Assembly: GCA_016933985.1 (NCBI GenBank)
Contig: JAFGTU010000151.1
Span: 1 to 9,607, forward strand
Direction: 5' to 3'
DNA: 9,607 bases
From: Sedimentisphaerales bacterium
GTDB lineage: Bacteria > Planctomycetota > Phycisphaerae > Sedimentisphaerales > Anaerobacaceae
Shown: positions 1-6,254 of the stretch, piece after piece
Numbering within the stretch: position 1 is the stretch's first letter
How the letters are laid out: each line of letters starts with the position of its first letter
Position numbers and translations under genes: made by a program
Notes under the pieces: generated by a model
Told to the model about the DNA's origin: nothing
The model's database searches: none
What the model saw: only the letters and a program-made list of their open reading frames with translations

Positions 1-118
1 AGTGTACAAAAGCACTTAGAAAGCGCCAGAAAAAAATTCCACACCCGAAAGATTCTGCCCCCGGAAGGACAAGACACTTCACTTATCGGTTGAATATGAG
101 TTTGTCAGGGGCAGAACC
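1..118. other. Leading non-coding segment
   Basis: No gene is visible. The stretch is A-rich near 25-40 and contains the GGGG-containing ribosome-binding region of the first gene at its end. No convincing -35/-10 pair was found. Confidence 0.4.
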
Positions 119-661
119 ATGATGAGTAATACCGACATTGCAGCGAGACAAGAGAAAGCTGGATACGAGGGCTTCCGGCGTCGATTCGCCGACGGCATTT
201 TGGGAGCACACATCTTCGGCAGGGTCCTTTATATTATGCAGACGATTGTGGGATATACATTCGTGGTCTGCCTGGGCTTCGGCGTCGGGCGGCTGCTGGG
301 CGGGCATATCGGCAGTATTCACGCCGAGAACATTCGGCATGCCGTGGATTTCTTGGACTTCAATCAACTCAGGCAGTGGCAAGACATACCCTGTGCCTTT
401 GCGAGAACCGGCGCTGCAGCGGGCGTGATCATCTGCCTGGCGGCGGCAAAAATCATGGAATTCATCTATCTAAATAGGACGATTACATCTCTATGTAAAG
501 AAAAACGCAAGGACGCCGCAGGTATAGCCGAAATCCTCGGCAGAAGCGAGCGACAAATCCGCAGGAGGATGAATCGCCTCGCCGGGAAAGGAATGATGGC
601 ATGTCCGATAACAGAGTCTGCAAAGGATAATTCCTGCGGTGGGAAACGGATCACTTTTTAG
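119..661 (+). CDS. Small membrane protein with a putative C-terminal helix-turn-helix
   Basis: I do not recognise this 180-residue protein as a named family. A short basic, soluble N-terminus (about 1-35) leads into a hydrophobic segment at about 38-61 and a second at about 97-117. The C-terminal cytoplasmic-looking part (about 129-160) is basic and reads like a winged-helix or helix-turn-helix: DAAGIAEILGRSERQIRRRM, followed by a 'RLAGKGM' turn. This suggests, by inference only, a membrane-tethered DNA-binding protein. The start is the first of two adjacent ATG codons, behind a GGGG stretch at a suitable distance; the second ATG is equally possible. Its stop lies 11 bases inside the end of the convergent kinase gene, so the two transcripts are antisense at their 3' ends. 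The opposite-strand frame here has no recognisable protein features. Confidence 0.65.
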   Translation: MMSNTDIAARQEKAGYEGFRRRFADGILGAHIFGRVLYIMQTIVGYTFVVCLGFGVGRLLGGHIGSIHAENIRHAVDFLDFNQLRQWQDIPCAFARTGAAAGVIICLAAAKIMEFIYLNRTITSLCKEKRKDAAGIAEILGRSERQIRRRMNRLAGKGMMACPITESAKDNSCGGKRITF

Positions 662-3008
662 GCCTTAGTCTTCTGCTGGCCTGCAACCTCGGAACGAGCA
701 CGGAAACGAGCATCGCAACAATCCCGATAATCATCAGCGAGACCGGCCAGGAGAAGAACCTGTCCAGATGTTTAACGGTGAACCTGTGCACCGCCGCCGC
801 TATGCCCGCCAGCCCCGAGAAAAAGAAAGACTTCATCTGCCGGGCGACACTGCTGAAGACAAATGCGATTGAAGCGATAGGCAGGAGTATTCTGTAAATG
901 ATATGATGATCTAATTCTTCTGAATCAAGTACTCGTAACACGCCAAGAATATGCAGAGGTCCCATCCAGTTGAGAACCTGCGCGATACGTCTTTGGAGCA
1001 CGGTTCCCATTCTCCCACAAGTGCTGGCAAGGGCAAGGTAGAACAGCCCGTTGAAAACGAAGCTCAGTCCGGTCTGCTCCTCTGGCTCCAGAACAGAATC
1101 GGGCTTGGCCCAAAGCCAGCCGAACAGGGTATTATCTGAATAGGCAATGATGGATAGCGAACCCACTATTAATACAAGCCCGATTATGCAAGGGGGGATG
1201 GCGTAGTGCGTGAATCGCCGGCGGTCGGCGAGGATACCGATTGCAAACAGGCCCAGCCCCGGATAGAGATACCTGCCCGCAATCACATCATCCGGCCAGG
1301 GGTTCGGCATGTCCAACATACCGGCGATTAGGTAGCAGATCGTCAGCAAGGCTAGAAACGCTATTGTCGAGAAGAGCACGAATATCGAAGAGCGGGTTAT
1401 TCGCAGAAAGAGAGCGGAGAAGCCGAGCCATAACGAGGCCGAGATGAACAACTGCAGATTGCCTACAACCAGATGTGAGCCTTCAAGCCCGTCGGCTATC
1501 GTCTCCGCGCCTAAAGGATAGTCGTGAGGGTGTAAGATTCGCCATTGGCCCAGCATCAGGAGGATGGTGATAGGGATCAGCAGATTGGAAGTGGCCATAA
1601 ATCCCACCGCCAGTCTGCTCTCTCTCTTTCTCCACATTCGGATACCCAGAATTATCATCGCAGTAGTTACCAGCATGGCAGGGAGGGGCTGAAGAAGGGT
1701 AGGGATGGACTCCCACTCGCTGTAGAACAGCACGAAACTGCCGAGGATGGAAATCCAACCTCCTAGATAAAGGCAGACTTGAGAAAGAGAAAGCTCTCTG
1801 GCTTCGATGATCGAGGGGTCAGGCGGGGCCACCAGACGCTCATAAATCCGGTCAAGCTTGTCGTGCTCCCTCTCCGTGAGAAGCTTGTTATCCCTCCAGA
1901 CCGCGAGTTTCTGGCGATGGTGAAAAACTTCTTGTTGGATCTTGTCCGCAAGGAAGGACGGAGTTGACCAGACTCTTTCGCCTCTCAAGTACCGGTTGAT
2001 GTCGTCGCACAAAGCCTGGGCGTTCGAATATCTCTTCTCCGGCTCCTTCTCAAGGGCCTTGAGGCATATATTCTGCAAGGGTATGGGAATCTGCTCCGTT
2101 ATGGCGGTCGGCAGTTCGGGATATTTGCTTCTTATTGCCTCAAAAAGCTCGTCCGGCTTGGTTTGGGGAAAGGGCAGGGCATCGGTCAGGAGCTGATAGA
2201 GCAGTACGCCGAGCGCGAAAACGTCGGTTGCAGGAAAGATTTTCACCGGTCGAGTGATCTGCTCCGGCGCCGAATACGCCGGCGTCCCTCTATACACCGC
2301 TGTTTCGAGGCTCTCCGAAGCCGAGGTCTCCAGCGCGATGCCGAAATCCAAGACTTTCGGCTTAAGCTCCGACGAGACAAGGATGTTGGACGGCTTGAGG
2401 TCCCTGTGCACAATCCCCCTTCTATGGGCGGCTCCCACGGCATCGAGAACCCCCAAATACATGCGGAGCCTTTGGTCTATCACAAGGCCCTTCCAAGCCT
2501 CTGAGATCGGCAGCCCATCGACCCATTCCATGACTATGAACCTTCGGCTGTCGAGCCGTCCGACCTCATAAACCTGGGCGATATTCGGATGGCTTAGCCG
2601 GCTCATCAGCCTTGCTTCGCGCCAATCCTCCGCGGTCGATTCGTTCGACGGACTTCTTTGCGTCAGGAACTTGACCGCGACGAGACGTTCGAGGACGGTA
2701 TCGACGGCTTGAAATACCTGCCCGGCCGACCCCTGCCCGACCTTCCTCACCACGCGATACCTTTCGCCGAGAAGAGCCTGCACGCTGTCTATGGTCAAAT
2801 CCTGGTCGGCTGTGGCCGCAGAATCCTTGCCGCTCTTTTCTCCAAAAGTCCGCAGCTCGGTAAGCAGTTTTTCGTTCTCGCAAGCTTCTTTCAACCGGGC
2901 CGCACAGGCCGGGCAGCCCTGCAAATGCTCTTCAAATTCCGCTGACTGTTCCGCCACAAGTCTGCCCAAAATATAGTGCTCAATGGTCTCGTGCTCGGGG
3001 CAATTCAT
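651..3008 (-). CDS. Membrane Ser/Thr protein kinase with N-terminal anti-sigma-type zinc finger
   Basis: A 785-residue Hanks-type kinase (numbering from the ATG at 3008). The N-terminus (about 1-45) has the H-x3-C-x2-C zinc finger of anti-sigma factors (H28, C32, C35, possibly C3). The kinase domain spans about 83-342 and looks catalytically complete: glycine loop G91/G93/G96, VAVK lysine K113, HRDLKPSN with D203, DFG with D221, APE 247-249 and the following structural D262. From about 407 to the end there are roughly 10-12 hydrophobic helices resembling DUF2157-type membrane proteins. The sensor or anchor is therefore C-terminal, and the kinase and zinc finger should be cytoplasmic. I chose the ATG at 3008, which has GAGAG 8 nt upstream, over an in-frame TTG at 3023 with no ribosome-binding site. 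The gene lies 19 nt after the ECF sigma gene, so the two are probably co-transcribed and the kinase or its zinc finger may control that sigma factor. Confidence 0.93.
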   Translation of the reverse strand: MNCPEHETIEHYILGRLVAEQSAEFEEHLQGCPACAARLKEACENEKLLTELRTFGEKSGKDSAATADQDLTIDSVQALLGERYRVVRKVGQGSAGQVFQAVDTVLERLVAVKFLTQRSPSNESTAEDWREARLMSRLSHPNIAQVYEVGRLDSRRFIVMEWVDGLPISEAWKGLVIDQRLRMYLGVLDAVGAAHRRGIVHRDLKPSNILVSSELKPKVLDFGIALETSASESLETAVYRGTPAYSAPEQITRPVKIFPATDVFALGVLLYQLLTDALPFPQTKPDELFEAIRSKYPELPTAITEQIPIPLQNICLKALEKEPEKRYSNAQALCDDINRYLRGERVWSTPSFLADKIQQEVFHHRQKLAVWRDNKLLTEREHDKLDRIYERLVAPPDPSIIEARELSLSQVCLYLGGWISILGSFVLFYSEWESIPTLLQPLPAMLVTTAMIILGIRMWRKRESRLAVGFMATSNLLIPITILLMLGQWRILHPHDYPLGAETIADGLEGSHLVVGNLQLFISASLWLGFSALFLRITRSSIFVLFSTIAFLALLTICYLIAGMLDMPNPWPDDVIAGRYLYPGLGLFAIGILADRRRFTHYAIPPCIIGLVLIVGSLSIIAYSDNTLFGWLWAKPDSVLEPEEQTGLSFVFNGLFYLALASTCGRMGTVLQRRIAQVLNWMGPLHILGVLRVLDSEELDHHIIYRILLPIASIAFVFSSVARQMKSFFFSGLAGIAAAVHRFTVKHLDRFFSWPVSLMIIGIVAMLVSVLVPRLQASRRLRPKK

Positions 3009-3027
3009 CCGGTCATCTCTCAATCAT

Positions 3028-3612
3028 TCATTCAAACTGGTTCGCAAGTGTTCGCAATCTCGACAAAACACGGCTCTTGGCAATATAGACGGCGTTTCTT
3101 GACATTTCAAGCTGCCGGCAGACATCTTCAACGCCGATGCCGCGCAATCCATAAAGCTCAAAGGCCGTGACGACTTTGGAATCGAACTCGCGTCGAGCCT
3201 GCTCAAGGCAGCTCTTCAGCACCATCTGACGCCATTGGTTTTCCCACGTCTGCTGAATACTGTTGTCGTCTTCTATCAGGTCCCAGAAGGAAGTGCCGCT
3301 TGTCTTGTCGGCAATCAACTGCTCCAGAGGCCTGCGTCCTCGCAGGTTGAGTATCACGCGCTTGGCCACTCCAAAGAGCCAACTGCTCAGCCGGCCTCTG
3401 GCGCGATCATATTTGCCGCCCTCAAATGCCTTGAAAAACGCCGCCATTGTCTCCTGAGCCGCGTCCTCGGCATCGGTCTGCGAAAGCCCGAGCTGCCTGG
3501 CGAAATTCACCACCACAGGCTGGAAATGACGGCAGAATTCGTCCCAGGCCGACGCATTCCTGGTTGCCTTCAGCTCTTCCAGAAGCTGCGTAGTGGTAAT
3601 CCATTGGTTCAT
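3028..3612 (-). CDS. ECF-type RNA polymerase sigma factor
   Basis: A 194-residue sigma-70 family protein of extracytoplasmic-function type. Region 2 spans about 23-94, with the acidic DAEDAAQETM core-binding motif at 47-56 and a KYDRARGRLSSWLFGVAKR stretch (67-85) typical of planctomycete ECF factors. A linker of about 45 residues containing FWDLIEDD follows, then region 4 (about 140-190) with a helix-turn-helix at about 160-186 (GVEDVCRQLEMSRNAVY). Region 3 is absent, as expected for ECF factors. The ATG at 3612 is preceded by GGGGT about 8 nt upstream. The kinase gene follows almost at once on the same strand, which is the ECF/Ser-Thr kinase pairing known from Planctomycetes. The kinase's zinc finger is the obvious candidate inhibitor. 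Target promoters cannot be deduced from this window. Confidence 0.93.
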   Translation of the reverse strand: MNQWITTTQLLEELKATRNASAWDEFCRHFQPVVVNFARQLGLSQTDAEDAAQETMAAFFKAFEGGKYDRARGRLSSWLFGVAKRVILNLRGRRPLEQLIADKTSGTSFWDLIEDDNSIQQTWENQWRQMVLKSCLEQARREFDSKVVTAFELYGLRGIGVEDVCRQLEMSRNAVYIAKSRVLSRLRTLANQFE

Positions 3613-3647
3613 TCACAAGCACCCCTGCGTTCATACCGGCCAGCGTA

Positions 3648-3676
3648 AATATAGAGCTTCGTGCCCAATTATGCAA
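3648..3676 (-). promoter_or_regulatory. Candidate sigma70-like promoter of the sigma/kinase operon
   Basis: On the minus strand there is a -35 box TTGCAT (3671-3676), a 17-bp spacer and a -10 box TATATT (3648-3653). Initiation would fall near 3641 and give a leader of about 29 nt before the sigma ATG. The match to housekeeping consensus suggests basal transcription rather than strict self-activation by the ECF factor. The call rests on sequence match only. Confidence 0.5.
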
Positions 3677-3861
3677 GCGCTCATTTTCGCACTTATCCCC
3701 GCGGTTTTTAGGCTTCAGAAGCACTATCGTGGGTGTTTTCGCAAAATCTTCTGATTTCTACGAATTTGCCGGAAAGATTGGCCCGTCTGAGCCTCAATAA
3801 TGGTTGGAGCTTATTACTGGAATAGTCAACCAATAACGCCAAAACTTGAAAGGGCACCAAA

Positions 3862-4851
3862 ATGAAAACGAAAAAGATTACATTTTACCTGCTGGCTGTG
3901 CTGCTGGGCGGCTGCCTGCCGTCGCTTCATCAACTCTACACCGACGAGACGCTTGTTTTCGAAGAACGCCTCGTAGGGAAATGGGTGCACGAAGACGACA
4001 TCTGGGAATTCCGCAAGGCCTCAGAGAAAGAATATCAAATGAGGCTCCTCGACGGCGACAGCAAAGAAGGACGGTTCGAGGCGCACTTGGTTAAGCTTGA
4101 GGGCATGATGTTTCTCGACATCTTCCCCGATACCGACGCGTTGGAAGATATGCAGGACTTCTATAAGATGCACATCCTCGCGGCACATACGTTTATGAAG
4201 GTTGAGCAGATAGACCCCAATCTGCAGTTGCGAATGATGAATCCGGATACCGTATCGGACATGCTCAAAGATGATCCGAATCTCTTAAAGCACGAGCAAA
4301 TAGATGACTCCATCGTCTTGACCGCCTCCACGGAGCAGCTTCAGAAATTCGTGGTCAAGTATGCCAATGTTAAGGATGTATTCGGAGAAGCGATGGATAT
4401 GGAGCGCCTTGCGCCGGCATATACCGACGATGACCTGATCTTCGATGCTAACCTTACAGGCCAATGGGAGGGCAAAGAGGGCGAAATGCTCGACTCGGTA
4501 AAGATGTCGGACAAGACATACGACCTGATATACGTAGAGGCGGACGGCACGGAACATCATTGCTATGCGAATTTGGCCAGGGTCAAGGACATAACGCTGA
4601 TGTCCGTATTCATGGATGAATCTGAGCTGGACCCAAACGACCCATACGCATACGCATTCCACCTCATACCGGATACATCCTTCAAAGTCGAGCGGATAGA
4701 GCCGGAGCTGATTCTGCAGCACCTCGATCACGAGGAGGTTCTCGAACTGCTGCAAGACGACTCAGCCTCACGAGAGCAAGACGCAGTGAATCCCTGCTAT
4801 TTCTTCGAGGGCATCAGGACCCAACTACAGGTGTGGAACGCTGTTCGTTAG
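3862..4851 (+). CDS. Lipoprotein with two tandem copies of an unrecognised domain
   Basis: A 329-residue secreted lipoprotein. MKTKK, a hydrophobic stretch and the lipobox LLGGC give a predicted lipidated Cys18. The mature part is two related modules, about 21-170 and 182-300. Both begin with YTD, then an aliphatic/Phe pair, then L-x-G-x-W (YTDETLVF...LVGKW and YTDDDLIF...LTGQW). Both later contain F-K-V-E-x-I-x-P-x-L (FMKVEQIDPNL and FKVERIEPEL) and end with an L-x-DD. The second copy lacks a clean equivalent of the first copy's tail (TASTEQLQKFVVKY). I do not recognise the domain and propose no ligand. GAAAGGG stands 7 nt before the ATG. The gene is divergent from the sigma/kinase operon and is followed 28 nt later by a small membrane-protein gene. 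An outer-membrane or periplasmic location is inferred from the lipobox. Confidence 0.9.
   Translation: MKTKKITFYLLAVLLGGCLPSLHQLYTDETLVFEERLVGKWVHEDDIWEFRKASEKEYQMRLLDGDSKEGRFEAHLVKLEGMMFLDIFPDTDALEDMQDFYKMHILAAHTFMKVEQIDPNLQLRMMNPDTVSDMLKDDPNLLKHEQIDDSIVLTASTEQLQKFVVKYANVKDVFGEAMDMERLAPAYTDDDLIFDANLTGQWEGKEGEMLDSVKMSDKTYDLIYVEADGTEHHCYANLARVKDITLMSVFMDESELDPNDPYAYAFHLIPDTSFKVERIEPELILQHLDHEEVLELLQDDSASREQDAVNPCYFFEGIRTQLQVWNAVR
3922..4761 (+). repeat. Protein-level tandem duplication inside the lipoprotein gene
   Basis: The repeats are about 3922-4371 (residues 21-170) and 4405-4761 (residues 182-300). They share YTD..L.F, L.G.W, F.KVE.I.P.L and L.DD in the same order. Similarity is visible in protein but not obvious in DNA, which points to an old duplication. 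Confidence 0.75.
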
Positions 4852-4879
4852 TCTTAACAAGAAAAAGGAGATGTGAATC

Positions 4880-5236
4880 ATGGTCGCATTAGTAATCTGG
4901 ATAGTCCTGGCTCTATTAACCGCCGCAGTATGCCTGATTGTGATAAGCGCTATTAGAAAGCCGATGAATGAATTGTTAAGTGCAAACTCCTGCGTAAGCC
5001 CGGCCCGCGGGTTCTACGTCAGGTCGTTCTGCCTGATAATATTCCTCGCAGCCCTGGGGACCATTATCTCGGCGGGCGGGCCGTGCGAGGAACAATCAAA
5101 AACCTTTATGCAGGGCGTTTGGTGGATACTGGATGGTCTAAGCCCGGTCCTCTGGTGTGCGACGGTGTCTCTCGGCGGGTATGCACTGCTATTGACCATA
5201 CTTTTTGCGGTTCTGGGGCGCTACCGTGACAAATGA
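4880..5236 (+). CDS. Small integral membrane protein
   Basis: An unrecognised 118-residue protein that is mostly membrane. Hydrophobic helices lie at about 2-24, 49-66 and 86-113. A polar loop at about 25-48 includes IRKPMNELL, and a GGPCEEQ segment sits between helices 2 and 3. It carries four cysteines (18, 38, 51, 69) plus one at 93. An AAGGAG Shine-Dalgarno sequence stands about 8 nt before the ATG, supporting translation. It starts 28 nt after the lipoprotein stop and its end overlaps the start of the next gene, so the three are probably one transcript. A role in the same envelope process as the lipoprotein is inferred from the arrangement only. Confidence 0.75.
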   Translation: MVALVIWIVLALLTAAVCLIVISAIRKPMNELLSANSCVSPARGFYVRSFCLIIFLAALGTIISAGGPCEEQSKTFMQGVWWILDGLSPVLWCATVSLGGYALLLTILFAVLGRYRDK

Positions 5237-5549
5237 GACATTTCTATACGTATCTTATTTTTCCGCGTTTATCCTCGGATTGGCTCTGGCCGGCGTAACC
5301 CTGGCGGTGCTCCTCAGGCCCCATCGAGAAATAATCGCATCGGACAAGACCGGCAAGCTGGGCTCGCTGATCAGGCGGGTATTCTCCTTCTGGGTGTTCG
5401 TGGCGGTGCAGCGGCCGTCCGGTCTTCTGTACTACCTGCCTTGCTTTGCTAAGAGCGAAAAGCCTCTTGAGCAGGCGAAGCTAATCTTTCGACCACAGGA
5501 CCCGACTGTCTTTCCTTTTCTTGACCACTGCACTTATCCCTGCTTATAG
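5226..5549 (+). CDS. Small membrane-anchored protein, GTG start
   Basis: A 107-residue protein of unknown function. The start chosen is GTG at 5226, which overlaps the previous gene by 11 nt and has GGGGC about 6 nt upstream. An ATG at 5205 in the same frame would add seven residues but lies deeper inside the preceding gene. One clear membrane helix (about residues 7-31, YVSYFSAFILGLALAGVTLA within it) is followed by a basic cytoplasmic-looking stretch and a second short hydrophobic piece, FSFWVFVAV, near 58-66. The remainder (QRPSGLLYYLP... to the end) reads less like a conserved domain, so the C-terminus could result from a frameshift. Position and overlap suggest translational coupling to the upstream membrane protein. 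Confidence 0.6.
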   Translation: MTNETFLYVSYFSAFILGLALAGVTLAVLLRPHREIIASDKTGKLGSLIRRVFSFWVFVAVQRPSGLLYYLPCFAKSEKPLEQAKLIFRPQDPTVFPFLDHCTYPCL

Positions 5550-5595
5550 CCCGTCTTCAGCAATTGGCTAAGACCAGTGAGAAGAAGTGAAGAAC

Positions 5596-5626
5596 CAGGC
5601 CCACATAGTGATATTATGTGGGCCTG
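5596..5626. terminator. Perfect 12-bp hairpin between convergent genes
   Basis: CAGGCCCACATA pairs perfectly with TATGTGGGCCTG around a 7-nt loop. It lies 47 bp after the last gene of the lipoprotein cassette and 28 bp beyond the stop of the convergent HU-like gene. On the minus strand the 3' side is pyrimidine-rich (GTTCTTCACTTCTTC), which fits an intrinsic terminator for the HU-like gene. On the plus strand there is no strong T-run. A shared bidirectional terminator is the simplest reading. Confidence 0.6.
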
Positions 5627-5653
5627 CTAAACATATCCTTATTCTTCCAAAGG

Positions 5654-5977
5654 TTAGACCATATCTTTCAGATTCTTAAGTGGCCGAATCTTCACAACAT
5701 TACGTGCCGGCTTCGCCTTGAACATAGTCTCTTCACCCGTAAATGGATTGATTCCCTTACGAGCCGGAGTTGCAGGTTTTCGCTGTACCATCAACTTCAT
5801 CAGACCGGGTACGGTGTAGACCCCTGGACCGTTTCGACCCAGGCTCTTCTTGATCTGAGCGGCCATTGCTTCAAACACAGAGCTGACATCTTTCTTTGCC
5901 AATCCCGTCGCATCGGCGATACCTGATACTATCTCACTCTTCGTCATTGGCTTAACAGGCGCTTTCTCTTTTGCCAT
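5654..5977 (-). CDS. HU/IHF-family nucleoid DNA-binding protein, divergent
   Basis: A 107-residue protein of the bacterial histone-like HU/IHF family, which bends and compacts DNA as a dimer. A basic N-terminal extension (MAKEKAPVKP) precedes the usual helical part (MTKSEIVSGIADATGLAKKDVSSVF, about 11-35 within it). The β-arm region carries RKGINPFTGEE (73-83), matching the familiar 'GRNPxTGEE' DNA-contact arm, and the end KNLKDMV matches HU's 'KALKDAV'. The usual PGFGTF turn is replaced by VPGLMKL (56-62), and an extra RKPATPA lies before the arm. The start at 5977 has AAGGA about 8 nt upstream; an upstream in-frame start at 6016 would add 13 residues with no support. Its slightly longer length and altered turn mark it as a non-canonical member. 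It is transcribed alone, divergent from the PhoD-like gene. Confidence 0.88.
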   Translation of the reverse strand: MAKEKAPVKPMTKSEIVSGIADATGLAKKDVSSVFEAMAAQIKKSLGRNGPGVYTVPGLMKLMVQRKPATPARKGINPFTGEETMFKAKPARNVVKIRPLKNLKDMV

Positions 5978-6062
5978 AACAGGCTTCCTTAAAAAAAGAT
6001 TGGAAAAATAATCCATTAGGCCACGGATTCCACCGAGCCAGACTTCCTAACAACTCCCCGCC

Positions 6063-6090
6063 ACTCTAACACAGATAATGATGTTGTCAA
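6063..6090 (-). promoter_or_regulatory. Candidate promoter of the HU-like gene
   Basis: On the minus strand there is a perfect -35 box TTGACA (6085-6090), a 16-bp spacer and a -10-like TAGAGT (6063-6068, 4 of 6 matches). Initiation near 6056 would give a leader of about 80 nt before the ATG at 5977. The call rests on the sequence match alone. Confidence 0.45.
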
Positions 6091-6254
6091 GCAGAATAAA
6101 ACTACCCCCCAAAGCCTCAAAGCATACTCGTTGATAAAGGGGTGTTGAAATAGAACCGCATATTATGTTATTGTAGGTGCAGTGGCGTACGAGAGTACCG
6201 CTGATGAAATGAAGACAAAGAAACCTCCAGCCGGATTTTGGAAGGAAAAGTCCA

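Noticed and set aside
83..382. Minus-strand frame of 99 codons opposite the first gene
   Set aside because: It is polar and featureless, whereas the plus-strand frame has two membrane helices and a ribosome-binding site.
3772..3789. GGAA...CGTC as a self-regulated ECF promoter for the lipoprotein cassette
   Set aside because: The two elements are only 9 bp apart, far too close for an ECF -35/-10 pair.
4285..4755. Minus-strand frame of 156 codons inside the lipoprotein gene
   Set aside because: It is antisense to a gene with a clear lipobox, ribosome-binding site and internal repeats, and it has no domain of its own.
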